A stretch of 58,690 nucleotides of DNA, taken from assembly GCA_032125735.1 (NCBI GenBank), contig JAQBBZ010000051.1, forward strand, positions 1-58,690, given 5' to 3'. Positions 8,493 to 17,866 of this stretch are shown here, piece after piece. A model generated the notes under the pieces. It worked only from the letters and a program-made list of their open reading frames with translations. It made no database searches and was not told the DNA's origin. Made by a program: the position numbers and the translations under genes. The stretch's first letter is position 1. The number at the start of each line of letters is the position of its first letter. This stretch comes from Labilibaculum sp032125735. GTDB lineage: Bacteria; Bacteroidota; Bacteroidia; Bacteroidales; Marinifilaceae.

Positions 8493-10202
8493 ATGGAAAA
8501 AAGATGGGTAATCAATAAGCCGGGAGATGAAGAGACGGTTACAACACTTATGGATTCACTTGGTGTTGACCGTTTAGTCGCCGACTTGCTGGTACAGCGT
8601 GGGATTACTACATTCGATTCAGCTAAAAAATTTTTTCGTCCAAGCCTTGACGATCTGCATGATCCTTTTCTAATGAAAGACATGGATAAGGCTGTGGAAA
8701 GAGTAGAGACAGCAATTCAAAAACAGGAAAGAGTTATGATCTATGGTGATTATGACGTAGATGGAACTACATCTGTCTCTCTTGTTTATACCTATCTTAA
8801 AAAACACTTCGATTTTATAGATTATTATATTCCTGATCGTTACTCTGAAGGATATGGAGTTTCGAAAACAGGTATCGATTATGCTGCTGAAAATAAATTC
8901 AGCTTGATAATTGCCTTGGACTGTGGTATTAAAGCAGTCGAGAAAATAGCTTACGCGAAAGAAAAAGGGATTGATTTTATCGTTTGTGATCATCATACAC
9001 CAGGTGATATTCTGCCTGAGGCTATTGCAGTTCTGGATCCTAAAAGATTGGATTGCGATTATCCTTGTGATGCGTTATCGGGTTGCGGAGTTGGCTTTAA
9101 GTTAATGCAAGGAATGGCTCAGAAAATGGAATGGCCATTTGAGGAGTTGATCCCATTACTGGATTTAGTGGCTGTTAGTATCGCTTCGGATATTGTTCCT
9201 ATTACTGATGAAAACAGAGTGCTTGCTCATTTTGGTTTGATACAATTGAATAACTTTCCACGCCTAGGCCTCAAAACAATTCTGAATTTGGCTGGAGTTG
9301 ATAAAGACTTAACGGTAAACGATATCGTTTTTAAAGTTGGGCCAAGAATTAATGCTGCCGGAAGAATTCAATCGGGCAATAGAGCCGTACAATTATTAAT
9401 TGCAGACACCGAGGAATCGGCTATCTTAATAGGTGACAGTATTAATGTAATGAATGAAGATCGCAAAGAATTGGATCACAACATTACTGATGAAGCATTA
9501 GAAAGAGTCGCAAAAAGCAGTGCTCTTCTTGCTAAAAAAAGTACTGTTCTTTTCGATCGTAATTGGAACAAAGGAGTGATAGGAATTGTTGCTTCACGAA
9601 TGATTGAGAATTACTATAAACCGACCGTCATTCTAACCGAATCGAATGGCTTTGCTACAGGTAGTGCACGTTCTGTTGATGGCTTTGATTTATACAATGC
9701 AATTTCGGATTGTAGTGATTTGTTGGAAAATTTTGGTGGACACAAATACGCAGCAGGTCTGACCATGAAACTAGAGAACGTAGTAGAGTTTCAAAAACGT
9801 TTCGAGGATTATGTGGTGAATAATATTACGGAGGACATGTTAGTGCCTCAGGTTAAGATCGATGCAAACATAAAGTTGTCTGATATTACACCGAAGTTTT
9901 ATCGGATAATTAAGCAGTTCGAACCCTTCGGTCCAAAGAATATGACTCCGATTTTTGTAAGCGAACAAGTTCTCGATTATGGTTACAGTCGCCCGGTAGG
10001 TAGAAATAAAGAGCATCTTAAGCTCTCTGTTGTTGATGATATTCGAGAAGGAGACGTTAAAGCTGGGATTGCTTTTTCAATGGGAGATTTATATACGAAA
10101 ATTTCAAGTGGTGTACCTTTTGATGTTTGTTACTCGCTTCAGGAGAATGAATACATGGGGAAAGTAGAGACTCAGTTAATGGTTCGGGATATCAAATTTT
10201 AA
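8493..10202 (+). CDS. recJ: Single-stranded-DNA-specific 5'-3' exonuclease
   Basis: Degrades single-stranded DNA 5' to 3' in recombination and mismatch repair. The DHH phosphoesterase motifs are clear: GDYDVDGTTS near residues 85-94, CDHHTPG near 165-171, and ALDCGIK. The DHHA1 region with GSARSVDGFDLYNA and the GGHKYAAGLT motif follows, then a C-terminal OB domain. From the ATG at 8493 it has 569 residues. An upstream in-frame ATG at 8457 lies inside lipB and would add 12 atypical residues, so the shorter form is preferred. Confidence 0.95.
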   Translation: MEKRWVINKPGDEETVTTLMDSLGVDRLVADLLVQRGITTFDSAKKFFRPSLDDLHDPFLMKDMDKAVERVETAIQKQERVMIYGDYDVDGTTSVSLVYTYLKKHFDFIDYYIPDRYSEGYGVSKTGIDYAAENKFSLIIALDCGIKAVEKIAYAKEKGIDFIVCDHHTPGDILPEAIAVLDPKRLDCDYPCDALSGCGVGFKLMQGMAQKMEWPFEELIPLLDLVAVSIASDIVPITDENRVLAHFGLIQLNNFPRLGLKTILNLAGVDKDLTVNDIVFKVGPRINAAGRIQSGNRAVQLLIADTEESAILIGDSINVMNEDRKELDHNITDEALERVAKSSALLAKKSTVLFDRNWNKGVIGIVASRMIENYYKPTVILTESNGFATGSARSVDGFDLYNAISDCSDLLENFGGHKYAAGLTMKLENVVEFQKRFEDYVVNNITEDMLVPQVKIDANIKLSDITPKFYRIIKQFEPFGPKNMTPIFVSEQVLDYGYSRPVGRNKEHLKLSVVDDIREGDVKAGIAFSMGDLYTKISSGVPFDVCYSLQENEYMGKVETQLMVRDIKF

Positions 10203-10393
10203 GAAATATTTTTAATTCTTAATTTGAGTTAACAGGGGGAGAGAAATGACTTCTGTATTATTCAATCTCGAAAATTATTTGCACATCCGTAAGGTTTTTT
10301 ATTAGGATCGCTTGAGTGTTTGATGCGCTTAGATTTATCACACATTGTATTTGACTATAATGAGGGAACCCTTCCTCGAACTCACTATTCGGA

Positions 10394-10424
10394 TTTGTTC
10401 TTCAAGGCAAGCTTATTATATTTG
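10394..10424 (+). promoter_or_regulatory. Promoter of the uracil-type permease
   Basis: TTTG at 10394-10397 is followed after exactly 19 bases by TATATTTG at 10417-10424, a full match to the Bacteroidetes sigma-ABfr consensus. The gene ATG is 32 bases past the -7 box, leaving a short leader with no room for a large riboswitch. Confidence 0.8.
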
Positions 10425-10455
10425 CGACAATTTGTAAAAAATCTAAACCTATTTT

Positions 10456-11688
10456 ATGATCCTATCTCAAGAAACCAGCGTACCGAACTTTGATAACCCC
10501 GCGAAAAGAATTATTATCGGGATTCAGTTCTTATTTGTTGCTTTTGGAGCAACAGTGCTCGTCCCTTTATTAGTCGGTATTGACCCATCAGTCGCATTAT
10601 TTACAGCAGGAATCGGAACCTTGATTTTTCATTTAATCACAAAAGGTAAAGTTCCTGTTTTTTTAGGCAGTAGTTTTGCATTTATTGCCCCAATTGTAGC
10701 TGCTACAGAATTGTATGGCTTGCCAGGAGCGCTTTCAGGCCTAATTGCAGTAGGTTTAGTTTATGGTGTTGTTTCGGCTGTAATTAAAGTATGGGGCTTA
10801 CGTGTTATCGAGAAAGTTTTCCCTGCTATTGTAGTTGGGCCGGTAATCATGATCATTGGACTTTCGTTGGCTCCGGTAGCTGTGAATATGGCGAAAACAA
10901 ACTGGATTATTTCCTCCGCGGCTTTATTAACGGCTGTTGTTATCGTTGTTTATAGCAAAGGGATGATTAAGCTGATTCCTATTTTTGTGGGAATTATTGT
11001 AGGTTATGTCCTTTCTGTAGTACTGGGGAAAGTTGATTTTACCCCAATTCAAGATGCAGCATGGTTTGCATTGCCAGATTTTGTTCGTCCGGAATTAAAC
11101 TGGGGTGCTGTATTATATATGCTTCCTGTTGCATTTGCACCAATTATTGAACACGTAGGTGATATGTATGCTATTGGAGGAGTGGCAGGTAAGAAATTTG
11201 TTAAAGATCCAGGATTGCATAGAACACTTCTTGGTGATGGTATTGCAACAGCTTTCGCTGGATTTTTTGGAGGACCGCCTAATACAACTTATTCTGAAGT
11301 AACTGGTGCTATCGCATTAACAAAAGTGACTGATCCTAGAGTATTGAGAATTGCAGCAATTACTGCAGTTGTATTTTCTTTGATCGGAAAGGTTAGTGCA
11401 TTCCTAAAAACAATTCCACAGGCAGTATTGGGTGGTATTATGCTGTTGTTATTTGGTATGATTGCCAGTATTGGAATTAAAACATTAATTGATGCCAAGA
11501 CAGATTTCACCAAAACTAGAAATCAGGTGATTATTTCTATTGTATTAACAGTAGGAATTGGTGGAGCACAAATTTCATACGGAACTTTCTCTTTGGCAGG
11601 AATTGGTCTTGCTTCTTTGGTTGGTGTTATTTTGAATTTGATTTTACCAGATACTTCCAGACCCATAAAAGGGAGTAAGGTGAAGTAA
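10456..11688 (+). CDS. uraA: Uracil-xanthine permease (NCS2 family)
   Basis: A proton-coupled nucleobase transporter of the inner membrane. The 410 residues carry about 12-14 hydrophobic segments. NCS2 signatures include the FLGSSFAFI segment after TM2-3, PIIEHVGDMYAIG (the substrate-binding Glu region of TM8) and GDGIATAFAGFFGGPPNTTYSE (TM10). The NTTYSE sequence favours the uracil (UraA/PyrP) branch over purine members. The gene stands alone, with its own promoter and a strong terminator. Uracil as substrate is inferred from family resemblance. Confidence 0.9.
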   Translation: MILSQETSVPNFDNPAKRIIIGIQFLFVAFGATVLVPLLVGIDPSVALFTAGIGTLIFHLITKGKVPVFLGSSFAFIAPIVAATELYGLPGALSGLIAVGLVYGVVSAVIKVWGLRVIEKVFPAIVVGPVIMIIGLSLAPVAVNMAKTNWIISSAALLTAVVIVVYSKGMIKLIPIFVGIIVGYVLSVVLGKVDFTPIQDAAWFALPDFVRPELNWGAVLYMLPVAFAPIIEHVGDMYAIGGVAGKKFVKDPGLHRTLLGDGIATAFAGFFGGPPNTTYSEVTGAIALTKVTDPRVLRIAAITAVVFSLIGKVSAFLKTIPQAVLGGIMLLLFGMIASIGIKTLIDAKTDFTKTRNQVIISIVLTVGIGGAQISYGTFSLAGIGLASLVGVILNLILPDTSRPIKGSKVK

Positions 11689-11720
11689 TGTTGAATATTC
11701 AACTCACATAGATATAAACA

Positions 11721-11746
11721 AAAAGCCCCAAATTGGGGCTTTTTTG
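11721..11746 (+). terminator. Terminator of the uracil-type permease
   Basis: AAAAGCCCCA pairs with TGGGGCTTTT around a three-base loop and is followed by more T. The A run on the other side lets it also serve the convergent lipoprotein gene ending at 11794. Confidence 0.9.
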
Positions 11747-11793
11747 CTTACTATTACTAACTAACTAACTAATGCACCAAGAAACTGATTGGT

Positions 11794-12663
11794 TTATTTT
11801 TTTTCTCTGAAAGAATACCTTCCAAATTCGAAATTTGTAGTCTCGTTATTACGGATGTAAAATCCCTTATTGTCACACATTCCATCGCCAAAATTATAAA
11901 GTGCAATTTCATCTTCAACTTGAAATTCCGTTTCCCCGGATAAAATGAACTCGCATGAGCGACTTATTAACAATGCTGTTGATATCTTTGAAGTGTATTC
12001 TCTATTTTCAGAATTGATTCCATAACATTCCCCGGAAATTAAAAATTGATCATCCCAAGGGTTTTCGGGTGTAGAAAATCCTTCTACCCAGTCTTTGGTT
12101 TTTGTACCTGAAATGCTGTATTGTAATCCATTTGCAGAAGTGAAAACAATACTGTCGTATGAAATGGTAAAGCTTAGCTGATCAAATTCGTTGAAGCCAT
12201 TCGAAATAATTTCAATACTACCTTCTATCTTCATATCATTAATACAAAAATCCTGAAATTGAATAAATTGACGAGCCTGACTCGTTGTAAACCTCCCTGA
12301 AATTTCGTTGTGAATTTGTCCGCGTTTTAATCTGCCTAAATGATCGGTATGATTGCTCGATCCATAATCGATACTTATGGTTTTTGTGGAAGTTTGAGAA
12401 TCTTCGTTATCAGCTACTGAAATGGCTGGAATTGAATCTCGTTTTGTGATGTCCTTTGTGTTTGTTCCATAATCGGCAGCGATCACATTTTTTTCAACCT
12501 CGCAAAGCAGGTCTTCTAAAATGCAATTCACCATGGCATTTTCTTCAATATTCACCGCATTGGTAATTTGAATTTCCATATTCATTTCATCCTCTGACGT
12601 TGCACATGACAGTGTTCCTAGTAAAATAAGAAATCCCCAACCTATTAATCTCTTCGTCCTCAT
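11794..12663 (-). CDS. Hypothetical lipoprotein, about 289 aa
   Basis: The N-terminus is a lipoprotein signal peptide (basic RTKRL, hydrophobic core, lipobox LGTLSC) with acidic residues directly after the cysteine. The mature part has beta-strand-like alternation, with TKTISIDYGSSNHTDHLGRLKRGQIHNEISGRF in the middle (too short to assign) and several aromatic strands. No enzymatic motif is seen. The GDG-MCDNKGF segment near the end contains one of few cysteines. The start is ambiguous: an AGGAG ribosome site lies 6 bases before the ATG at 12663 but directly abuts the ATG at 12669, so 12663 is chosen. Function unknown; likely a surface or periplasm-facing lipoprotein. Confidence 0.75.
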   Translation of the reverse strand: MRTKRLIGWGFLILLGTLSCATSEDEMNMEIQITNAVNIEENAMVNCILEDLLCEVEKNVIAADYGTNTKDITKRDSIPAISVADNEDSQTSTKTISIDYGSSNHTDHLGRLKRGQIHNEISGRFTTSQARQFIQFQDFCINDMKIEGSIEIISNGFNEFDQLSFTISYDSIVFTSANGLQYSISGTKTKDWVEGFSTPENPWDDQFLISGECYGINSENREYTSKISTALLISRSCEFILSGETEFQVEDEIALYNFGDGMCDNKGFYIRNNETTNFEFGRYSFREKK

Positions 12664-12816
12664 ATCCATCTCCTTATTTATTTCAACCTATATTCTTAAA
12701 CGAATAAAAACAAATAAAGTTTGGATGAAGTGATTTTTGGTGGTGATTAAAAGCTTTAAATTGATGATTAAATGACATGTGCGATTTCTACTCTTTGAGG
12801 CCGAGATGTGAACGGC

Positions 12817-12849
12817 AAAAAAAAATCCCTCATACATTGTATGAGGGAT
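12817..12849 (-). terminator. Terminator of the purine permease
   Basis: On the minus strand ATCCCTCATAC and GTATGAGGGAT form a perfect 11-bp stem with a three-base loop, followed by eight or more T. It lies 26 bases past the permease stop. Confidence 0.92.
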
Positions 12850-12874
12850 GGGGAATATTTTGTGAATAGCTTAT

Positions 12875-14197
12875 TTACTCGCCGATATTGTAAACGTACT
12901 TTAATACAAATATAAAGGCAATGCAAACCATCGCAACATTTAGTTCTTTGTAACGACCTGTTAGCACTTTTAAGATAACGTAAGAAAGCATACCGAATGC
13001 AATACCTTCCGCGATGCTGTATGTAAGAGGCATCATGATCATGGTAAGGAAAGCTGGAATGAATTCTGAGTAATCATCAAAGTCAATCTTGGTGATTGGA
13101 CTCATCATGAAAATACCGATGATTACAAGAACTGATGAACTTGCAGCAGCAGGAATCATGGTGAAAAGTGGTGTGAAGAATAAGGCTAGGAAGAACATGA
13201 ATGCTACAACCAAAGAGGTCATACCTGTTTTTCCACCTTCAGCTACACCAGCAGCACTTTCAACGTAAGTTGTCACTGTTGATGTTCCTAAAACCGCACC
13301 TACTGTTGTACCTATGGCATCAGCAAAAAGAGCTTGTTTAACGCGAGGCACTCTTCCTTCTGCATCCAAAAGGTTAGCTTTCGAAGATACACCTACAAGA
13401 GTTCCTACAGTGTCGAACATATCAACAAATAGGAAAACGAATAGAATAGAAACAAACTGCCAGGAAAGAATTTCTTCGAATCCAACAAATTTGAAAAAGA
13501 TAGGTTCTAATGATGGAGGTAGACTTACAAGACCACCTTCTTTAGGAAGATTTGTAATATCTATTCCAGGAATCAATCCAACAACAGTAACAGCAAGAAG
13601 ACCAATTAAAATTGCACCTTTTACATTGCGTATTAAAAGAACACCAATGATGATGATCCCTAAAATACAAAGCAATGCTCCTGGAGAATGAAGATTACCC
13701 AAGTGAACTGGAATTCCTTGTCCTGGAACAATGATTGCAACATCTCTGTGCGCTAATCCGATAAAAGCAATAAACAAACCAATACCTACAGATATAGCGT
13801 GCTTAATATTGGTTGGAATTGAATTGATAATGGCTTCGCGTACATTAAAGAAAGTAAGCAAAAGGAAAATGAGACCTTCAGCAAATACAGCTGTAAGAGC
13901 CAATTGCCAGCTACATCCCATTACACCGCAAACGGTAAATGCGAAAAATGCATTTAGTCCCATTCCTGGAGCCAAAGCAAATGGAAGCTTAGCAACCAAG
14001 GCCATAACTAGGGTTGCAATAACTGCTGATAATGCAGTTGCTGTCATAACGGCACCATAATCCATTCCTGCAACAGATAGAAAATATGGGTTTACAGCAA
14101 GAATATATGCCATTGTAGCAAATGTGGTTAAACCTGCGACAATCTCTGTCTTCATGTTTGAACCTTGCCCTGTGATATTAAAAAACTTATCTAACAT
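12875..14197 (-). CDS. Adenine/guanine/hypoxanthine permease (AzgA-type NCS2)
   Basis: Imports purine bases by proton symport. The 440 residues have 12-14 hydrophobic segments and the AzgA/PbuG signatures: an N-terminal GLTTFATMAYILAVNP, LAPGMGLNAFFAF in TM3, FLFVDMFDTVGTLVGVS in TM8, and GTSTVTTYVESAAGVAEGG in TM10. The TTYVESAAG form separates it from the uracil and xanthine branches. It follows the DUF5020 outer-membrane gene by 27 bases, so the pair probably supplies purines across both membranes. No purine riboswitch is seen upstream. Confidence 0.92.
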   Translation of the reverse strand: MLDKFFNITGQGSNMKTEIVAGLTTFATMAYILAVNPYFLSVAGMDYGAVMTATALSAVIATLVMALVAKLPFALAPGMGLNAFFAFTVCGVMGCSWQLALTAVFAEGLIFLLLTFFNVREAIINSIPTNIKHAISVGIGLFIAFIGLAHRDVAIIVPGQGIPVHLGNLHSPGALLCILGIIIIGVLLIRNVKGAILIGLLAVTVVGLIPGIDITNLPKEGGLVSLPPSLEPIFFKFVGFEEILSWQFVSILFVFLFVDMFDTVGTLVGVSSKANLLDAEGRVPRVKQALFADAIGTTVGAVLGTSTVTTYVESAAGVAEGGKTGMTSLVVAFMFFLALFFTPLFTMIPAAASSSVLVIIGIFMMSPITKIDFDDYSEFIPAFLTMIMMPLTYSIAEGIAFGMLSYVILKVLTGRYKELNVAMVCIAFIFVLKYVYNIGE

Positions 14198-14224
14198 GAT
14201 TGTTTGATTTTAATTCGGTTTGAA

Positions 14225-14878
14225 TTAGAAATTCCATTTTAATGCAAGGGTAGGACGAACTTTAAAGTCGTCACCAGCAAAATTGTTTGAGATCTCTACC
14301 TCGCTACCGATTGATAGGTTTTCTGTTGCGTTGTACCAGATTTGAGGCTCTGTTAAGAATACAGTGTTATCAGATAAACCATTTTCTGTCCAAAGATCAG
14401 CAAATCCTGAGAAAGTCATTTTACCTTCTAAGAAGTTTACATACCAAGTTCCAGTGATTTGGAAGTTTGCTTCACCTGCATCTTTAATTGCTTTGTAACC
14501 TGCATAAGTTGAGAAACCAGATTTTGCACCACCTTTAGCATAGTTTAAACCAAAAATCCAAGCATTGTTAATTGTGTAACCAAAATCTCCAAATGGAGTT
14601 TCTGCATTTCCAACACCACCGTTATATTCAACGTGAATACCGAAAGGCATTTTTTCCGTCTTCAATACACGGGCAATCTCGAAATAACCTTGGTTAATTC
14701 CATTTTCTGCATCGTAATCAAAATCTACGAAAGTAAAAGTGTTACCCCATTTGTCCATTTTAAACATTTCGAAAGTAGAAGTAAATTGATCTCTGTCGAA
14801 ATCGCGGTGCAACTGAAAATTTTGCGCATTCACTGCGAAAGAAGTTAGAATAGCGAAGATTACAAGTAATTTTTTCAT
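14225..14878 (-). CDS. DUF5020 / Tsx-like outer-membrane channel
   Basis: A 217-residue protein with a clean signal peptide (cleavage near VNAQ-NF), then alternating aromatic beta strands ending in a terminal Phe (LALKWNF), the usual signal for outer-membrane barrel insertion. The FTFVDFDYDAE segment and overall size match the DUF5020 family, related to the nucleoside channel Tsx. Its position 27 bases upstream of a purine permease supports a role in nucleoside or nucleobase passage across the outer membrane. That role is inferred from family and context. Confidence 0.8.
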   Translation of the reverse strand: MKKLLVIFAILTSFAVNAQNFQLHRDFDRDQFTSTFEMFKMDKWGNTFTFVDFDYDAENGINQGYFEIARVLKTEKMPFGIHVEYNGGVGNAETPFGDFGYTINNAWIFGLNYAKGGAKSGFSTYAGYKAIKDAGEANFQITGTWYVNFLEGKMTFSGFADLWTENGLSDNTVFLTEPQIWYNATENLSIGSEVEISNNFAGDDFKVRPTLALKWNF

Positions 14879-14934
14879 TTTAAAATGATTGTTTAGTTTT
14901 AAAAATAGTAGTTGCTAAAAATAAAAATGGTTGT

Positions 14935-15573
14935 TTAATTCTTTAAAATATCGTTAAGATGATTGACCACAATGGGGCAACCTGTCTGTTTTAATTTTGT
15001 AATGGATTGATGTCCTGCTGCAATTAATATGCAATTGCAGCCTAATTCCTGAGCAACTTCGTAATCGTGAGTTGTGTCACCTAAAAGGCAAATATCTTTC
15101 GGACTTAGTTGATGATTTTTGATCATTTTTATTCCATTCTCAATTTTCGAACTGGCATAAATATTATCAATCCCGGAAATCTCAGAGAAAAAATTGCCAA
15201 TATCTTCGGTTTTAACCGAATTGTTCAGCATATTTTGCTCCATCGCCGATAAGATAAATTGTTGTTTACCTAAAGATGAAAAGTGAGAGAGAAGCTGTAT
15301 TGCTTCAGGAAATATATTTGATTTTGGTAATAGTGATGTGTACAGAGAAATAAATTCTTTTGCGACCACAACCCAATCTTCTTTTTCAAAATCGAAGCCA
15401 ACAGATTCGTAATAGTTCTTTACCGGGAAAGTGAAAACCTCTCTGTAGCTTTCTGCGCTTAGTAATGGAAGTTTTCTTTTTGATAGCATTTCATTAATGC
15501 TCTGAAGACCAATAGATAAATCATCCAAAAGAGTTCCGTTGTAATCCCAAATTATAGCTTTACTGTCTATCAT
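14935..15573 (-). CDS. HAD-superfamily hydrolase, phosphoglycolate-phosphatase-like
   Basis: A 212-residue haloacid-dehalogenase fold with a C1-type cap. Motif I is IIWDYNGTLLDD with nucleophile D10. The usual second Asp of D-x-D is Asn12 here, as in the D-W-N-G-T subgroup of these proteins. Motif II is FILSA, and motif III/IV is KDICLLGDTTHDYEVAQELG. The start ATG overlaps the stop of the upstream ybaK-like gene by four bases (ATGA), so they are translationally linked. The substrate is unknown; phosphoglycolate and pyrophosphate are common family substrates. Confidence 0.85.
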   Translation of the reverse strand: MIDSKAIIWDYNGTLLDDLSIGLQSINEMLSKRKLPLLSAESYREVFTFPVKNYYESVGFDFEKEDWVVVAKEFISLYTSLLPKSNIFPEAIQLLSHFSSLGKQQFILSAMEQNMLNNSVKTEDIGNFFSEISGIDNIYASSKIENGIKMIKNHQLSPKDICLLGDTTHDYEVAQELGCNCILIAAGHQSITKLKQTGCPIVVNHLNDILKN

Positions 15574-16058
15574 GCTGTTTGGGATTTAAGGGTAGATATT
15601 ATTCCAGTTGTTGCACCAGATACTTTTAGTAAATCTTGAGGATTTAGCTTTAGTTGCTTACCTCTGATGCCGGCACTAATTAAGATGTGTTCAAGATCAA
15701 ATGCACTTATATCCATAAAGATAGGGTAATCTTTTTTCATTCCCAACGGAGAACAACCACCACGAATGTAGCCAGTAAGTTCCTGAATGTTTTTCATGGG
15801 AACCATAGCACATTTTTTATTGCCACTAAGAGTTGCGAATGCTTTAAGATCTAGTTCGGAGGCTCCGGGAATACAAGCGACAATTGTGCCTGTTTTATCT
15901 CCGGTAAGAACAAGAGTTTTGAAGATGAACTGAATATGTTGACCTGTTTTTTCGGCTACGCGTTCTGCACCCAATTCTATTGGATCCACATCGTAATCGA
16001 TTATTTCATATTCAATTTTTGCCCGATCTAGAATGCGGGCTGCATTTGTCTTCTTCAT
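15570..16058 (-). CDS. ybaK: Cys-tRNA(Pro)/Cys-tRNA(Cys) deacylase (YbaK/EbsC)
   Basis: A trans-editing enzyme that hydrolyses Cys mis-attached to tRNA-Pro. At 162 residues it has the normal single-domain length. The conserved lysine is K47 in IFKTLVL. The GGCSPLGMKK motif and the GIRGKQLKLNPQDL region match YbaK. It heads a tight pair with the HAD hydrolase (4-base overlap). A TATTTTTG -7 box lies about 87 bases upstream. Confidence 0.93.
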   Translation of the reverse strand: MKKTNAARILDRAKIEYEIIDYDVDPIELGAERVAEKTGQHIQFIFKTLVLTGDKTGTIVACIPGASELDLKAFATLSGNKKCAMVPMKNIQELTGYIRGGCSPLGMKKDYPIFMDISAFDLEHILISAGIRGKQLKLNPQDLLKVSGATTGIISTLKSQTA

Positions 16059-16144
16059 CCTTTTGTTTTTTGGCCAGTTAAAAAAACAATTGCTTTTTTA
16101 CCGGAAACTACCAGTTTCCCAGATGATACTTTTGTAATACGGCG

Positions 16145-16152
16145 CAAAAATA
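16145..16152 (-). promoter_or_regulatory. -7 box of the ybaK-HAD pair
   Basis: The minus strand reads TATTTTTG, with a TTTG about 17 bases further upstream (slightly short spacing). The leader contains a small perfect hairpin, GGAAACT-n3-AGTTTCC at 16103-16119. Confidence 0.45.
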
Positions 16153-16338
16153 GTAAAATTTTTAAATTTCAAAGTTTAAAACTCTGTTGTCTGGTTTTAA
16201 AAAACTGATATATGTCAGGAACAAAGGTTTGCGGAAGGAATCAAAACTGTTGTTTTAATTCAGTAAGAATTAAAATTAGATGTGAAAATGAAAGAGAATC
16301 ATATGGTTGAGGTGTTTTGTTACAAAATGATGACAATT

Positions 16339-16365
16339 TTCACCTTAGCGAAAAAGCAAGGTGAA
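16339..16365. promoter_or_regulatory. Inverted repeat upstream of the RluA-family gene
   Basis: TTCACCTT and AAGGTGAA form a perfect 8-bp dyad with an 11-base spacer, 58 bases before the GTG start at 16423. It could be an operator or an RNA hairpin. The rest of 16059-16422 holds only the divergent ybaK promoter. Confidence 0.3.
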
Positions 16366-16422
16366 GGTAGTATCCTTATTTTGTTTTATCTTTAAAAGAT
16401 TGAAATCCAAAACTCAAATATT

Positions 16423-17316
16423 GTGAAAGTAATCGAATCGCATGTTGTTCCAGAAAACATAGGAGAGATTCGTCTACAGGATTATGCTCCTACAATTTTT
16501 ATTTCTATTTCGTCTCAACAAGGAATGAAGAAGGCCATTAAGAAGAAAATGGTTCTTGTTGATGGTGTTGTGGCTTCTACTGGATTGTGGGTGGAGCAAG
16601 GACAGCGAATTGAATTGTGCGATTTAGAGTTGCCTCCTGCAAAAGTGTATAAATTGCGATTCAAAGTTGTTTATGAGGACGAACATATTGCCGTAATCAA
16701 CAAGCCGGCAGGAATTTCGGTAAGTGGAAATTTGTTTCGAACCGTACAGAATGCTTTGCCTTTTAATCTGAAAATATCATCATGTAACGATGCATTGCCG
16801 GTTTTTAGGCCGGTTCATCGTTTGGATAATCCTACTTGCGGATTGTTGTTGATTGCTAAAACATCTCAGGCAATTGGCGCTTTGGGAGCACAGTTTCAGA
16901 ATAGAACTATTACTAAGCGCTACACGGGAGTGGTTATTGGCAGTTTGCCTGATAAAGGAAAAATTGATATGCCTGTTGATGGAAAGGAGGCTGTGAGTTC
17001 ATTCAAGGTAATTCGTCGAAATAATTCAATTCGGAATCAAAGCTTAAGTATGGTTCATTTGTTTCCCAAAACGGGAAGAACTCATCAGCTAAGAATTCAT
17101 ATGGCAGGAATGGGAACTCCAATTCTTGGAGATAAATTGTATGGAAGTGAAGGCGAGATTTTGCAGAAGAAAGGATTGTTTTTAAGTGCAACCGGACTGC
17201 AGTTTACTCATCCATTTACAAATGAGATGATGGATCTATCGATAGATCCACCGTATAAATTCGGACGTTTTATGCAAATGGAAGAAATGCGTTGGGAGAA
17301 ATACAAAGAAGAATAG
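16423..17316 (+). CDS. RluA-family RNA pseudouridine synthase
   Basis: Isomerises uridine to pseudouridine in rRNA or tRNA. An N-terminal S4-like RNA-binding region (about 15-75) precedes the catalytic domain with HRLDNPTCGLLL, whose D135 is the catalytic aspartate, and the GRTHQLRIHMAGMGTPILGD motif. The start is GTG at 16423; no ATG gives a better N-terminus. At 297 residues the size is normal. Its stop is 12 bases from the convergent thioesterase gene. The target nucleotide cannot be read from sequence. Confidence 0.92.
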   Translation: MKVIESHVVPENIGEIRLQDYAPTIFISISSQQGMKKAIKKKMVLVDGVVASTGLWVEQGQRIELCDLELPPAKVYKLRFKVVYEDEHIAVINKPAGISVSGNLFRTVQNALPFNLKISSCNDALPVFRPVHRLDNPTCGLLLIAKTSQAIGALGAQFQNRTITKRYTGVVIGSLPDKGKIDMPVDGKEAVSSFKVIRRNNSIRNQSLSMVHLFPKTGRTHQLRIHMAGMGTPILGDKLYGSEGEILQKKGLFLSATGLQFTHPFTNEMMDLSIDPPYKFGRFMQMEEMRWEKYKEE

Positions 17317-17328
17317 AATCTTATATAA

Positions 17329-17802
17329 TTACTCGTAGAATGCTTCTATTCCAGGATACCCAAACTTTTTCTTAGCCATTTCGGTTGGGAATACCATGTA
17401 TTGCACCTCGGCTTCGGAACAAATGTTCCCGTTTTCATCCAAAATTTCAGCATAAATATTGGCAAATTTCTTTTCTTGAGAAATTAAGCGAGCTCGTACT
17501 GTTAGTAATCCTTTATCTGTAAAAGCAGAAGCTCTGAATTTTGCATTCAAGCCAGTAGTTACTCCACTTGTTTGACATTTAATAAATACTACCCAGCAGG
17601 CAATCTCATCGAGAATAGTGGTTTGAATACCTCCGTGTAACACATTTTTGAAACCAGCGAAATGAGCTTTCGGATCCCAGTTTGAGATGATGAAATCACC
17701 ATCTTCCATGAATTCCATTTGCAGACCTTGTTCATTCTTTGGAGAGCAACCGAAGCAGTTTCCGTTTTCGGTTTCGAGATAGGGATTGATTATTTTTTTC
17801 AT
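17329..17802 (-). CDS. Hotdog-fold thioesterase (PaaI/4HBT-like)
   Basis: A 157-residue single-domain hotdog protein. The acyl-CoA-binding motif LHGGIQTTILDE (55-66) contains the HGG turn and the acidic residues D65/E66. The N-terminal CFGC pair (16-19) is a common feature of the sub-family whose N-terminus reads N-x-C-F-G-C. It probably hydrolyses an acyl-CoA thioester; the substrate is not evident. It is convergent with the pseudouridine synthase gene and 64 bases downstream of the helix-hairpin-helix barrel gene. Confidence 0.85.
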   Translation of the reverse strand: MKKIINPYLETENGNCFGCSPKNEQGLQMEFMEDGDFIISNWDPKAHFAGFKNVLHGGIQTTILDEIACWVVFIKCQTSGVTTGLNAKFRASAFTDKGLLTVRARLISQEKKFANIYAEILDENGNICSEAEVQYMVFPTEMAKKKFGYPGIEAFYE

Positions 17803-17866
17803 GTTTTTTTGATTTTCGGACTCGAAAGTAAGAAAGGATTCTTGAATACCGAAATTATCTTAACAT

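Noticed and set aside
12664..14934. Purine riboswitch controlling the purine permease pair
   Set aside because: The gap upstream of the DUF5020 gene is only 56 bases and holds no aptamer-like pairing.
14935..15573. HAD hydrolase inactivated by Asn in place of the second motif-I Asp
   Set aside because: D-x-N-G-T is a regular variant in a large active subgroup; the other motifs are intact.
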